This document shows, one piece after another, positions 46,328 to 57,469 of a stretch of DNA of 64,000 nt. Numbering within the stretch: the first letter of the stretch is position 1; each line of letters begins with the position of its first letter. A program made the translations under genes and the position numbers. Under the pieces are notes generated by a model. That model did not search any database. It was not told the DNA's origin and saw nothing but the letters and a program-made list of their open reading frames with translations. The DNA is from Synanceia verrucosa (Eukaryota; Chordata; Actinopteri; Perciformes; Synanceiidae), in the NCBI GenBank assembly GCA_029721515.1, contig CM056567.1:22781731-22845730 (forward strand), written 5' to 3'.

Positions 46328-47203
46328 GGCCTTAGTGACCGCTGTGAGCATGACAGAGGCGTCCTCCTCTGCTCACAGTGAAACTGCTCATTTGATCCAT
46401 TTCTGTAACAGTTTCATAATTTGATATTATTAGAGAACAAGCTTTGATTGACAGGATGTTTAATTAAGCTGAGACTGGTTTAACCTTTGAAGACCTCTAC
46501 AGGAGCGCTGGCACTCCATTAATATAGTGACTTTCAAACAGGTAGAACTGCAGCCACATAAGATAGAGCAATAATTCTTCTTGCATATAAAACCAGAGGG
46601 GTTACACTGACATATCACACAATACTATGCATTATTGTGTCCCAGAGCTGTTTCATTACACTAATGGGTTTGCAGAAAACATCTGCAAGTTGGTTCTTCA
46701 CAGCACTTCCTACACTGGAATATACGTCATTACATTTTGTGCATGAAGTATCACATGATTTAGTGCTTAGCTGTCAGTTATGGCACGTTTATGGATGAAC
46801 AAGATCTTATACCAAGCTATATATGCTCATAAGTATCTAACTGCACTATGTACATGCTGTCTTTTTGTATGATGGACTATGATAGGCCATAAATAGTTAA
46901 ATATGTTAAGCACATTGCTTGATATTTTCGTTGTTGTCGTTGGTGTGAACAAAAAGACACAAAGAGATTTGTGGTCTGAATACTCTCAATTTTTTTTTTT
47001 TCACGACCAGTTTATCATCACTGCCTTTCACAGACTGCAGTGACTGTGTAAAAGGCACTCTGATTAAGACTGTTTCTAGTAACAAGAACAATCAAGAGGA
47101 AGTTCTGTCTGGAACAGCCTGCCAAAATACAGCTACTGTCAGGATTATGTTTTGGTGCACAAACACAGTCACAAATAAAACTGAACATCAATTAGCTGAT
47201 TGC

Positions 47204-47242
<39 letters not shown>
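47204..47242. repeat. (ATT)n microsatellite
   Basis: About 13 ATT units, intron 1. Confidence 0.95.
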
Positions 47243-47243
<1 letters not shown>

Positions 47244-47372
47244 GTTTTGTATTGTTTTGCATCCTTGTTATTACCATATTATGACACTAACTTACACTTA
47301 GATTTACTCTGTCACAAAAACACATTATGTTAAGATGTGTGGACTGCTTTGTGATCAAAATGTCTTCATCAG

Positions 47373-47669
47373 GCTGTCCTGGTAGAGAAGAAGGAAGCTC
47401 AGGAGGAGGAGGAGGAGGAGGGTGGAAAGGACAGAGAGAACAACCAGGAGAAAGGAGAGGAGGCTGCCCTGGAGAAGAAGGAGGACAAGGACAAGGAGGA
47501 GGACAAGGAGGAGGAGAAGGAGCCTGGTCCTGAAGGATGCAGTAAGAGAGAAGAGGAGGAGAAAACGACAGAGGAGGAGGCCAAACCTCCCAGAGCTCCA
47601 CGCCGACCCAAGAACATGCAGATCAAAGTGACCCTGCTGGACGACACTCTGTATGAGTGTGAGCTGGAT
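47373..47669 (+). CDS. epb41: epb41 coding exon 2, acidic linker and internal start (AUG-2)
   Basis: Acceptor TGTCTTCATCAG, donor GAT|GTGAGA at 47670. Residues 105-203. Most of it is a Glu/Lys-rich low-complexity stretch. The last 18 residues, from ATG at 47616 (MQIKVTLLDDTLYECELD), begin FERM lobe F1. This ATG lies where the mammalian gene has its second start, used for the short (80-kDa type) isoforms lacking the headpiece. 297 bases, phase 0. Confidence 0.93.
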
Positions 47670-48574
47670 GTGAGAGGCTTTTATTTCTGTTCTGTCAAAC
47701 ATTATGTACACACAGGAGGCAGAGTCATTTTAATATGGACTTCAATGTAAATAAGCCATTCATGTTACACCAGGTTTATTTTTGTCAGATCAGATTTTTT
47801 AAAAAAAAAGTTTTATCGTGAAAAGTTTTGTCATGATATTGAACATAGAAAAGCAAAATGTCTTCTTCGCTCCTTTTTATGTCTTGTAAATGAAATATCA
47901 GCTCTGGACTGACAAGACATTTGAAAACAGTATCAGGGATTCTGGGAAAACTGGGTTGAACATTTTCTTGACTCTTTTTGAATGTTTCATCTTTCTTCTC
48001 CATTGGCGACACAAGAGTCCAACGTTTAATCTCTTATTTTGAAACCACTTGATCAGAACCTAAATAGCAAAAGTCACCTTCCTACATGCAGAGAGTTTCA
48101 TACATTTCCTAAACCAGCCTCTTTCCACCATTTCCCCATCTCAAACAGGATAGTTTGAAGAAATTATTTTTAACAAACTCTTTTAAAAATGAAACACAAG
48201 CACTGGCCGCTCACCTTTATTTTCCTTTGTGGTATCACTCAATCCACTAAACCTCCCCTCTTTCATCCACAATCTTCTCATGGAGGCACTTATTCTACCT
48301 ATTCTACATGGACCACCTATGATCAGGAAACTAAGACCTTACCGATCTTGAACAGAATACCTGCATCGTCACAAAGCCAGCAGACAAAGATGGTTTAATA
48401 TTTAATAAGAAAGAAAGAAAGGCTCACCTCAGAGCAGTCGTGCTGCTTCAGTCTGAACCTGACAGAAGCTCAGACATATTCAGCACATTACTGAATACAC
48501 TGCCCTGTGTGTGATGTCAGCTTGTTGGCTGTTCAATTAGTCAGTGTCTTGTTTTCTGTATGTGTGGTTTTTAG

Positions 48575-48679
48575 AAACATGCCAAAGGCCTGGACCTGTT
48601 TATGAAGGTGTGTGACCACCTCAACCTGCTGGAGAGGGACTACTATGGTCTGGGCATCTGGGAGTCGCCTACCATGAAG
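48575..48679 (+). CDS. epb41: epb41 coding exon 3, FERM F1
   Basis: Acceptor GTGGTTTTTAG, donor AAG|GTGATT. Residues 204-238, starting KHAKGLDLFMKVCDHLNLLE and ending WESPTMK. 105 bases, phase 0, the size known for this exon in 4.1 genes. F1 is ubiquitin-like and binds glycophorin C in 4.1R. Confidence 0.96.
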
Positions 48680-48681
48680 GT

Positions 48682-48684
48682 GAT

Positions 48685-48724
<40 letters not shown>
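48682..48724. repeat. (TCTA)n microsatellite
   Basis: About 10 units of ATCT, starting directly after the donor of coding exon 3. Confidence 0.95.
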
Positions 48725-48725
<1 letters not shown>

Positions 48726-48775
48726 CACCCATCCATAACTAACCTCTATAACTAAGCTCTTATTTTCTTGATCAG

Positions 48776-48818
48776 ACCTGGATGGACCTCACCAAGGAGA
48801 TTCGCAGGCAGGTACAAG
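48776..48818 (+). CDS. epb41: epb41 coding exon 4, FERM F1
   Basis: Acceptor TTTCTTGATCAG, donor AAG|GTGAGC. Encodes TWMDLTKEIRRQVQ plus one base of a Gly codon. 43 bases, the conserved size in this family. The preceding intron is only 96 bp. Confidence 0.95.
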
Positions 48819-48919
48819 GTGAGCAGATCTTTACCCACTAATACGCCCTCTGTTCTCATTTTCATGTTTCAGACACTGTTTTACAGTTATTTCATCTCAT
48901 CTTCCTTTTCGTCCTCAAG

Positions 48920-48995
48920 GTGCCACCTATAATTTCACGTTTAATGTGAAATTCTATCCACCAGACCCAGCCCAGCTGTCAGAAGACATTACAAG
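48920..48995 (+). CDS. epb41: epb41 coding exon 5, FERM F1-F2 border
   Basis: Acceptor TTCGTCCTCAAG, donor AAG|GTACGA. Completes Gly, then ATYNFTFNVKFYPPDPAQLS and EDITR. The FYPPDPAQLSEDITR motif is near-invariant in 4.1 proteins. 76 bases. Confidence 0.96.
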
Positions 48996-49079
48996 GTACG
49001 ACAGGGTGTCTACAAACATCATTTTATTGTATCAGAGCTCAGTGTGGACAGGATTTATTTCTCCATATGAGAATAAACA

Positions 49080-49545
49080 TTATAGGGAAACCCTGCAAGT
49101 GATGTAGTGTAGTGATGGTGTGCATGTATGAAATTAAAGAACTCATTGAGTGCCAGTGTTTTTGGCACTCAATGTTTTTCATAACCCACAGAATATTTTG
49201 TACTATGTCTCTAAAAACACTGAATAGCTCAAATGACAAGAGATTCTCTATTTCATCATGAAAAAATGTTTGTTTTTACCTTGTTCCATTTTTGTTTTAT
49301 CAGAGGTGGAATAGAGGACACTTTCACCAAAATCACCACTTTTTGTCCAGATTTTGTTTGTTTTACTCTGTAATCTCGATCGTCTCCACTTCCTGTTTTG
49401 ATCTCTGTGGTGTATACCATCTCTTTATGTTCCGACTACAAATCCCAAAAGCCCCAACATTACTCACAGGCTGTGTGAGAGGGCTCTTTTGTCCCTGCTG
49501 TATTCTAAGTGACGTACAAACACGTCAATGGTGCTCAGAGAGTTA
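49080..49545 (+). repeat. Unclassified dispersed repeat R, copy 3
   Basis: In the intron after coding exon 5. It matches copy 2 over CAGAATATTTT.TACTATG, CTCTATTTCATCATGAAAAA and TTCCGACTACAAATCCCAAA. Confidence 0.65.
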
Positions 49546-49584
49546 AAACCAGAGTGTACAATTTCTGGTTGTTGTTACATATTA

Positions 49585-50089
49585 CCAGTGTTGTGCACAT
49601 TACTTTGAAAAAGTAATTAGTTATAGTTACTAGTTATTTCTCCCAAAAAGTAACTGAGTTACTCCACTATAAATGTAAGTAGTTACCAGGTAAAGGAACT
49701 ATTGCGTTACTTTTTTTGAGTTTACAGTGAAAATATCAAAGAATTTGGATTTTTTTTTTCTCAGAGCAGGTTTCACAAGCCAGGTGCATAGAGGAGAACA
49801 GCAAAGATGTTTTAATATTTATTACACCTCAACAGATCACAACTGTACTTCAAGTGTTTTCTTCATCAGAAAAGTCACCAGTTTAAATTTGGCCAATAGT
49901 TTAGCAGAAGAGTGCTTCATTAAATTGGAGTTGCTTACAGCAGATGTGGACAAACTCTTTGCTCTGGGACAGAATGTCCACTCAACATGTACATTTTTAC
50001 CTTTTAACTCGATGAGGTTAAAGTAATGCCTGTATTTCCACCTCGAAAACGCCGTCCTTCCCTTTGACTCTGGACTCACCATCTCTGAT

Positions 50090-50124
<35 letters not shown>

Positions 50125-50250
50125 CTATGTGCTGGCTTTGTGTGTAAACACCTGACCACGCGGTGCCCACAAGCGCTGCATCCAAGTTGAAATATTATCA
50201 TTATATTATAACAGCGCAAACTCCACCCCTGCGCTGCGCCTTTGCATGGA
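49585..50250. mobile_element. hAT-type MITE fragment with (GT)n tract
   Basis: The left end CAGTGTTGTGCACATTACTT, then AAAAAGTAATTAGTTA and TAACTGAGTTACTCC, is the type of end found in a widespread fish hAT-like repeat. The matching right end was not found. A (GT)n microsatellite is at 50095-50121. Confidence 0.45.
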
Positions 50251-50274
50251 GCAGACCACTGCACCTGTCAAAAT

Positions 50275-50538
50275 TAGTGTTGTAGTATCAGCAGCAAGAG
50301 GAGAGAAGTGTCTGAGCTGAATTTGGTGATGATACAGTTCATACTGTAAAAGTTATTGAATATAATTTGCATGAAAAATCAATCAATAATTCATAAAAAA
50401 ATACATTGAATCACTTTTTGTCAAAATGAATGTTGTAGTATCAGCAGAAAGAGGAGAGAAGTGTCTTAGTTAAATTTGGTGATGAGTTCATACTGAATGA
50501 GCTATTGAATATTAATCCAATAAAAATCAATCAATAAG
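50275..50538. repeat. About 155-bp direct duplication before coding exon 6
   Basis: TGTTGTAGTATCAGCAG..GAGGAGAGAAGTGTCT and AAATCAATCAATAA occur at 50278-50393 and again at 50432-50538. The second copy ends about 25 bp before the exon 6 acceptor, so the branch-point region may be duplicated. Confidence 0.85.
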
Positions 50539-50563
50539 CTCAGTACCTGTTTGTGCTCTGTAG

Positions 50564-50782
50564 GTACTACCTGTGCCTGCAGCTTCGTAAGGACATCCTG
50601 CAGGGCCGTCTGCCCTGCTCCTTCGTCACCCTGTCCCTGCTGGGCTCCTACGCCCTGCAGTCGGAGCTGGGTGAGTACGACCAGGAGGTGCATGGCAATG
50701 AATATGCCAAGGACATGAAGATGGCCCAGGGCCAGACCAAGGAGCTGGAGGACAAGATGATGGAGCTTCACCGTACATACAG
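50564..50782 (+). CDS. epb41: epb41 coding exon 6, FERM F2
   Basis: Acceptor TGTGCTCTGTAG, donor CAG|GTCAGA. Encodes YYLCLQLRKDILQGRLPCSF, then LGSYALQSELGEYDQEVHG and TKELEDKMMELHRTYR. 219 bases, phases 2 to 2. F2 is the alpha-helical acyl-CoA-binding-like lobe, which binds p55 and calmodulin in 4.1R. Confidence 0.97.
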
Positions 50783-50999
50783 GTCAGATTCCAGACATCA
50801 AGTAATGATCTATGATAGATACTGTCGAGAACTTGAAAATACCAATGATAGCAGTGAACCTCTTTAGTGTTCTAAAGCAGTATGTCATTAAATCATCAAG
50901 TAATTATGAGCAGTGTTACAGTAATAATGGATTACACCTTTACTAGTTACTTTTATGTTTAGTAATGCCTTATAGCAGATAATTTTAGTAAAGCTCATC

Positions 51000-51410
51000 A
51001 TTGTCATAAAAGGAGGATGGACAGCAGATCATTTCAAAGTAAAGCTCCTCATTGTAATAAAAGGAGGACAGAGCAGATCATTTCAAAGTAAAGCTCCTTA
51101 TTGTAATAAAAGGAGATCAGACAGCAGATCATTTCAAATTAAAGCTCCTTATTGTAATAAACAGATGACAGTCACCTGGTAATTTCAAAGTAAAGCGTCT
51201 TATTGTCATAAAAGGAGATCAGACAGCAGATTCTTTCAAAGTAAAGCTCCTTATTGTCGTGAAAGGAGATCAGACAGCAGATTCTTTCAAAGTAAAGCTC
51301 CTTATTGTCGTGAAAGGAGATCAGACAGCAGATTCTTTCAAAGTAAAGCTCCTTATTGTCGTGAAAGGAGATCAGACAGCAGATCTCTCTTTTCTGCTCT
51401 TTAATATCAT
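51000..51410. repeat. 51-bp tandem repeat in intron 6
   Basis: Units of AGACAGCAGATTCTTTCAAAG plus TAAAGCTCCTTATTGTCGTG. The last three are nearly identical, the earlier ones vary in length and sequence. The 51-bp length makes the frame open on both strands, which is not evidence for a protein. Confidence 0.92.
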
Positions 51411-52213
51411 AAAGCTGACAGGAAGTAGTGAACATCAGTTCAAACAGCCCTCCACTGTAAAAGTCACATTCTGGTCATTTAGAGCAACTGATGTTCATAT
51501 TTCTACCCTCTTAACCAGCTCCTCCAACTTTGTTGCATCTCCTCATCCATGAGCTTCAGCTTGAAAGTTAAAGTCATGACAGTACTCAACAGAACTGACC
51601 ATGCGATAAATAATATATATTGTGTAAACTTTACATAAATAACATGGAAGGCTTAAATAGAAGATAAATGAGATGTTTTGGAAACACCCCCCCTCTCTAT
51701 GTTGTAAAATGGTTCAGTCCAGCTGCTCCATCAGACAGCCTGCAGAGAGCTAACTTTTCACACACAGAGTGGAGGAGGAGATGACAGGATGACTCAAAAG
51801 TCAGGGAGGAAAAAATAAAAGAAACAAAGTTCAGACAGGAGAAAGAAGTGAAGGGTGGACAGTTTGTCACCCAGTTCTTTCATAGGTAAGGTGGGTCTGT
51901 TAGTGGTTCATGTGATGGAAAGTTCTGGAACATTAGCCTGTTAGCTATTCCTAGCTTTGTCCAGAGTTTATAAGCTAGCTTACTTTTCAAAACATATCAT
52001 TAAAAACAATAGCTTTATGTAACACAGTATAAAAATGTTGTGGAGGACCCAGTAAGATTCCTTTTCATGGGGTCCAAAGCCTCAGATCCCTGGTCTTACT
52101 ACAAGGGTTTTCTCACAAGTTGGCAGCTATTATATTAGACATACCAATATATGAAATACATTCATATAGCCACAGTAACCAATCATTTTGTTGGCTTCCT
52201 GTTGCTGTTGCAG

Positions 52214-52301
52214 ATCCATGAGTCCAGCCCAGGCAGACCTGATGTTCCTGGAGAATGCCAAGAAGCTGTCCATGTATGGAGTGGACCTCCACCAGGCCAA
52301 G
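52214..52301 (+). CDS. epb41: epb41 coding exon 7, FERM F2-F3
   Basis: Acceptor TTGCTGTTGCAG, donor AAG|GTGAGC. Encodes SMSPAQADLMFLENAKKLSM and YGVDLHQAK. 88 bases, the conserved size; ends phase 0. Confidence 0.97.
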
Positions 52302-53569
52302 GTGAGCTCAGGAGCTACAACTCTGCAGCTGCTCTTCATCGCTAAATGCTTGACAAAGTGCCTAGTTAGCAGTAAGTAATCCTGGTTTTCCACACCTGGG
52401 TGACCTCAGAATTCAGTAGCCTTCATACATAGACTTGTGGTTCATGCTGCATGGAAACAAACAGCATGGATGTAAAAATATGTCATGTATTTGTCTGTTA
52501 GTATTTTTGATGTCAGAGAAGCATGCATGCCTGGCCTGAAAAACAGGAAGACGTGACTTGTAAGGTTTAATATCTAAAACCAGGTCAGTTGTGTTTACGT
52601 CACAGCAGGGATTTGACCAAATATGATGGAAGGACTTTTAGAGGAATATACTGCCCCACTGTGGATGATGGTGAACAGCACATGGATTATCATCGGCATC
52701 TCAGAATAAAGTCTCGGAATAAACTTTATTAAAAAGCAAGTAATCAGTCCTCAATATTTGTTACATTATTAGTAGAAGGATAGTAGTTGGGTGATAGGCT
52801 TCAAATATTGTTATGAATGGCATGAAAACTAACTAAGGACCAACGGAAGACTCTTCTGGTTCTGGTTCTGTTCACACTGACAAATGAGTAATAAACACAG
52901 AGAAAAAAGCATCAGCAAGTGATGTGGACTGACAGGTTACTCATTCATTGGACACTTTGAGTGATGTCATCCAGCATCATCAGCCCTACATGGAGCCATG
53001 GAGGAAAGTCCAGTCAGGTCATGTCCAGCTCATGCTGCTCTTTTCCAGATGTGTTGAACCCTCTGAATCCCAGCTCGTCGATTTTGTCTCTGTCACATTT
53101 TTACCCACTGTGGTCCTACACCTCTATAGATTCTAAACAACCATGGTGATGGTTAGGCTGATGTAACTCAATTATGTCTTCATGCAGTGTAACAAAATTT
53201 AAAAGCTGTAAATCATTAGAAAAAAAGAAAAATGGAATTTGCATTTCTCTAATTTCTTTGTTTTTGGTTTTTTAATGCCAGTCATTAATGGTCATTAAGG
53301 GTTAATTTAATTTCTGCCTACAAAGAGCTCACCAAGAAGTCCTAAATTATGATAATTATTATCATAATCATCAAAGAAACTGGGAATGACCATACAGTAG
53401 ACTCAGTGTTGTAGGTGGTCTTGGACAGCTGGAACATACAGTGTCTTTGTAACAAACCAAACTATTTAGACATTAAAGTACCCTAAAATCAACTGGACAC
53501 CTCTTTCCAGGTCGTTTCAGTGTGGTCCTGTTTTTTGTCAGACTGAGGTTTTGCACCAGGCCAAAGGAA

Positions 53570-53740
53570 TGTGCAATACACAGGAGGGTTGCCGGTTCAA
53601 GTCTGCACAAGTACAGAGTCTGTGGTCTAGTAGATGGAGAGGTGCCAGTGTCTCCTCCTGGGAACTGCTGATGTGCCATTGAGCAAGGCACTGAATATAT
53701 ATCTGTGTGAGTGAAAACATTCATTTCCCCTCAGAGAAAT
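53570..53740 (+). mobile_element. SINE family 2 fragment
   Basis: Contains the B-box-like GGTTGCCGGTTCAAGTC, GGAGAGGTGCCAGTGTCTCC and CCATTGAGCAAGGCACTGAA of family 2. The A-box part and the tail are degraded. It sits in the intron before coding exon 8. Confidence 0.65.
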
Positions 53741-54160
53741 CTTCTTCATGTGAACTGAAACAATATATCACACAGACAGATCATTAACCATGATCTACTG
53801 ACCCAGGAAGGAAACGTTGTATTATAACTGTTTTTTAAATGTGTTGTTCATGTTGAATACATTGTTTGGAGGACTGGTGGTTTTCTCTCCAAAAGACTGC
53901 TAGACACTGGAGGCAGACTGGAGCTGAAGTTGGCTTCCAATCATCTAAGTCAAGGTCAACCTGAAAAAGCAAAAAAGAAGCCTCTTGGATGAGAAAGGAA
54001 ACATCCTCTAAATGTTTCTCGAGTTGACTCTCTTTTTTGGTCCTTGGATAGACACCTTTAGAAATTTATTTTTTTTGTTTTTATGTGGCCCATGCCAGGC
54101 TCCCTCAGACACGCCTTAGCATACCCTGCTAATGTTCCATCTCTCTGGTGTCTCTGTCAG

Positions 54161-54313
54161 GACCTGGATGGTGTTGACATCATGCTGGGGGTTTGCTCCA
54201 GTGGTCTGATGGTTTACAAAGACAAACTGAGGATCAACCGTTTCCCCTGGCCCAAAGTCCTCAAGGTGTCATACAAACGCAGCAGCTTCTTCATCAAAAT
54301 CAGACCATCCGAG
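54161..54313 (+). CDS. epb41: epb41 coding exon 8, FERM F3
   Basis: Acceptor TCTCTGTCAG, donor GAG|GTACAG. Encodes DLDGVDIMLGVCSSGLMVYK, then DKLRINRFPWPKVLKVSYKR and SSFFIKIRPSE. 153 bases, phase 0. F3 is PH/PTB-like and binds band 3 in 4.1R. The CSSG, VYKDKL and FPWPK residues favour 4.1R over the other 4.1 paralogues (which have VCASG or CANG and FAWPK). Confidence 0.97.
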
Positions 54314-54390
54314 GTACAGTATGTTCCCATATCCATCCACCTGTTAAGTCTGTGCTTCATTGTTTAACACCATTGTGTCTTGTTTCCCAG

Positions 54391-54488
54391 GTGGAACATT
54401 ATGAGAGTGCAATTGGCTTCAAACTGCCCAATTACAAGGCAGCCAAGAAGCTGTGGAAAGTGTGTGTAGAGCACCACACCTTCTTCAG
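54391..54488 (+). CDS. epb41: epb41 coding exon 9, FERM F3 end
   Basis: Acceptor TGTTTCCCAG, donor CAG|GTATGA. Encodes VEHYESAIGFKLPNYKAAKK and LWKVCVEHHTFFR. 98 bases; ends phase 2. The intron before it is 77 bp. Confidence 0.97.
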
Positions 54489-54706
54489 GTATGATGCTTT
54501 TTACAGAAGTAATCCCTGCTCCTGTGTTGACCAAACGGGAACAGAGGCATTTGCTTTCTTTTTCTGTCCTCCTGTGATAAGATAGTTGAAGGATGTAAAG
54601 TAACAATGATTTTTGATCGAATTGATTGAATAAATGTTGAAGCAACAGTAGCGTGTTACATTATTGGGTGACACAGGAATGTGATCTGATTACTTTTTGT
54701 GTGCAG

Positions 54707-54882
54707 GCTGACTTCGACTGAGATGGCCACCACTCCCAGAAAGTTCCTGGCATTGGGCTCGAAGTTTCGCTACAGTGGTCGGACTCAGGCTCAGACCCGA
54801 CAGGCCAGCTCTCTGATCGACAGACCAGCTCCTCTGTTCCAGCGCTCCTCCAGCAAGAGGAACTCCCGTAGCCTGGATGGAG
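54707..54882 (+). CDS. epb41: epb41 coding exon 10, FERM-adjacent region
   Basis: Acceptor TTGTGTGCAG, donor GAG|GTACAC. Encodes LTSTEMATTPRKFLALGSKF, then RYSGRTQAQTRQASSLIDRP and SSSKRNSRSLDG. The SKFRYSGRTQAQTRQAS block is the FERM-adjacent (FA) motif with conserved phosphorylatable Ser/Thr. 176 bases. Confidence 0.97.
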
Positions 54883-55518
54883 GTACACTGCTCCACCTGC
54901 CAGAGCCAGTCACTGTGTTACAATGCTGCCAACTGGCATTTTAGCTAATGGAAGGACTTCTCACTATGTGCACATCATGTCTTCCCTGTGTCTACTGTGC
55001 TCCTTCCCATTCTCAGTCCTATTTCTGTGCAAAATTGCAAGGAGAGGTCAATGATATTAGCATGGCAGTCACTGGCTCATGCTCCTGAGTCAGGACAGCA
55101 TTAAGCAATGATCTCAATGAAATCTCATCCAAATAAGTAACAATTTCTGAAATTAAATCTCCAAATTCTTCCTAAAAATTGGTAAAAAGGGTAAGTAGGT
55201 CTAGAGCAGGGGTCCCTAACCACTGAGCCACGGACTGGTACCGGTGAAAAAATAGATTTGTAGATTTTATACCAAGATCTGATTTGATACCAAACAAATT
55301 CAGGTTGGTATCAATGACATTGATCCAAAGTATTGTATTTCTAATTCTAGCTTCATAATAAATCAGACTAGTAATTCTTACGGTATATTTTAACTGTGTA
55401 GAAAAAATACAAGTACACTGAAAAGTTGCATGTGAATTGCAGCATCTGAACATTTTAATACAAATACTGAACCTTCACACTTTTTTGTTTGGTAACATAT
55501 TTCATATATTATATTTTT

Positions 55519-55866
55519 CACGGTGGTGTAGTGGTTAGCACTGTCACCTCACAGCAAGAAGGTACCGGGTTTGATTCCCGGCCCGGGGCCTTTCTGTGTG
55601 GAGTTTGCATGTTCTCCTCATGTCTGTGTGGGTTCTCTCTGGTACTCCGGCTTCCTCCCACCATCCAAAAACATGCATGGGGATTAGGTTAATTGGTTAA
55701 TTTAAATTGACCGTAGGTGTGAATGTGAGTGTGAGTGGTTGTCTGTCTCTATGTGTCCTGTGATGAACTGGAGACTTGTCCAGGGTGTACCCTGCCTTCC
55801 GCCCTAAGACAGCTGGGATAGGCTCCAGCCCCCCCACGACCTTATGAGGATAAGAGTAGATGATGC
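55519..55866 (+). mobile_element. SINE family 1 in intron 10, + orientation
   Basis: A box GTAGTGGTTAGCACTG, B-box GGTTTGATTCC, complete body, tail GATAAGAGTAGATGATG. It faces the reverse copy at 56283. Confidence 0.93.
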
Positions 55867-56282
55867 ATTAATTGGACCAACATGGCTGACTCTATACTAT
55901 CATTATTTTACACGTACCTGATTTTATCAGGTGATTCTGTGACTATTGTTGTTGCAGGAACAGCATCCTCCTGCCTCATCCATGCCACAGAGGTCAGGAA
56001 AGAAGGGCATTATCAACAAAACCATCCCTGCTCAGGGTCGATTTAATCCTGCCACGTGCTTGGCTAGACCCGTTGGCCACTTTTGCTCCCTCCATCACAA
56101 CTAACAGCTCAGGACCATCAGAAAATGCTGGACAGGATTATATCACCCATCTAGCTGGAAGTGAATGACATCTCACTACAGAATCAGAAAATGGTGTGCA
56201 GAAACCCACAGGAAGTGAAGAGAGAATCTGGTCTTCGTGAACACTTTGACTGTAACCTTTAGAGTTTTTTCATCCAATATAT

Positions 56283-56650
56283 ATCCATCCATCCATTTTC
56301 TACCGCTTATCCTCACATAGGACAGTGGGGGGGCTGGAGCCTATCCCAGCTGTCTTAGGGTGAAAGACAGGGTACACCCTGGACAAGTCTTCAGTTCATC
56401 ACAGGACACATAGAGACAGACAACCACTCACACTCACATTCACACCTACGGTCAATTTAAATTAACCAATTAACCTAATCCCCATGCATGTTTTTGGATG
56501 GTGGGAGGAAGCCAGAGTACCAGAGAGAACCCACACAGACATGAGGAGAACATGCAAACTCCACACAGAAAGGCGCCGGGCCGGGAATCGAACCCAGTAC
56601 CTTCTTGCTGTGAGATGACAGTGATAACCACTACACCACCGTGCCGCCCT
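56283..56650 (-). mobile_element. SINE family 1 in intron 10, reverse orientation
   Basis: Reverse complement of the family, from tail ATCCATCCATCCATTTTCTA to head ACCACCGTGCCGCCCT. AATATATAT on both sides is the target duplication. Confidence 0.93.
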
Positions 56651-56763
56651 AATATATATCTATATATAGCTATATATCTATATATAGCTTCAGATATATT
56701 GAATTCATACATGACAGAGATTTGTTTTTAATAGTCATGGTCTCTCCTCTCTGTACCCTCCAG

Positions 56764-57011
56764 CCATGGCTTCCACTCCTGACAGTAAATCCACTCGTCC
56801 GGTGAGCGCCCCAGTCATGTCACCAGTGTCTCCTGGGGAGGCAACTTCCTCACCGCTGCTACCCACCATCCCTCGCTCTGACCACCACGATGGCTCCACA
56901 CCCAGAGGCCATCGCTCGGCAGGCAGGAAGGCCGAGGTAAAGGCAGAGAGTCAGCCAGCTGAGTTCACCAAGAGCCACAGCCCTAGACCAGAGTCCACCC
57001 CAGACATCAAG
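56764..57011 (+). CDS. epb41: epb41 coding exon 11, linker
   Basis: Acceptor TGTACCCTCCAG, donor AAG|GTAGGC. Completes an Ala codon, then MASTPDSKSTRPVSAPVMSP and later RKAEVKAESQPAEFTKSHSP, a Ser/Pro-rich, probably disordered linker. RPVSAP matches the RPTSAP-type motif that follows the FA region in vertebrate 4.1R. 248 bases; ends phase 0. Confidence 0.93.
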
Positions 57012-57469
57012 GTAGGCCCAGCATGTGCTTTAGGTACTGTCGAGTTTTAATTGTGTTCAAAGAGCAGAGGTTACAGAAGTGGTGCCACTCACAAACAAAG
57101 CAGGTTATGTAACTCATGATTTCTATCTGTTAAGCGATCTGTAGCTGTCCCTCTGTACACTATACTAATGTTCATATATCATCTTTTAACTGACTGTTTA
57201 ACTGTCTGACACAAAATTCACAGTGTAGGTTATTTATTTATATATACAGTCGTGGTCAAAAGTTTACATTCACTTGTAAAGAACATAATGTCATGGTTCT
57301 CTTAAGTTTCCAGTTATTTCTACAACTCTGATTTTTCTCTGATAGAGTGATTGGAACAGATACTTCTTTGTCACTAAAAACATTCATGAAGTTTGGCTTT
57401 TATGAATTTATTATGGATCAACTGAAAATGTGACCAAATCTGCTGGGTCAAAATATACATACAGTAATG

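Noticed and set aside
47355..47711. Leu/Ser-rich minus-strand ORFs over epb41 coding exon 2
   Set aside because: They arise from reading the GAG/AAG tract backwards. The plus strand has splice sites and 4.1R similarity.
51172..51435. Minus-strand ORF with a 17-residue repeat
   Set aside because: The 51-bp tandem unit is a multiple of three, so the frame is open by arithmetic. No other support.
55957..55993. Extra epb41 exon between coding exons 10 and 11
   Set aside because: GTTGTTGCAG looks like an acceptor and a donor-like GTCAGG follows, but the phases do not fit: it would end in phase 0 while coding exon 11 needs phase 1.
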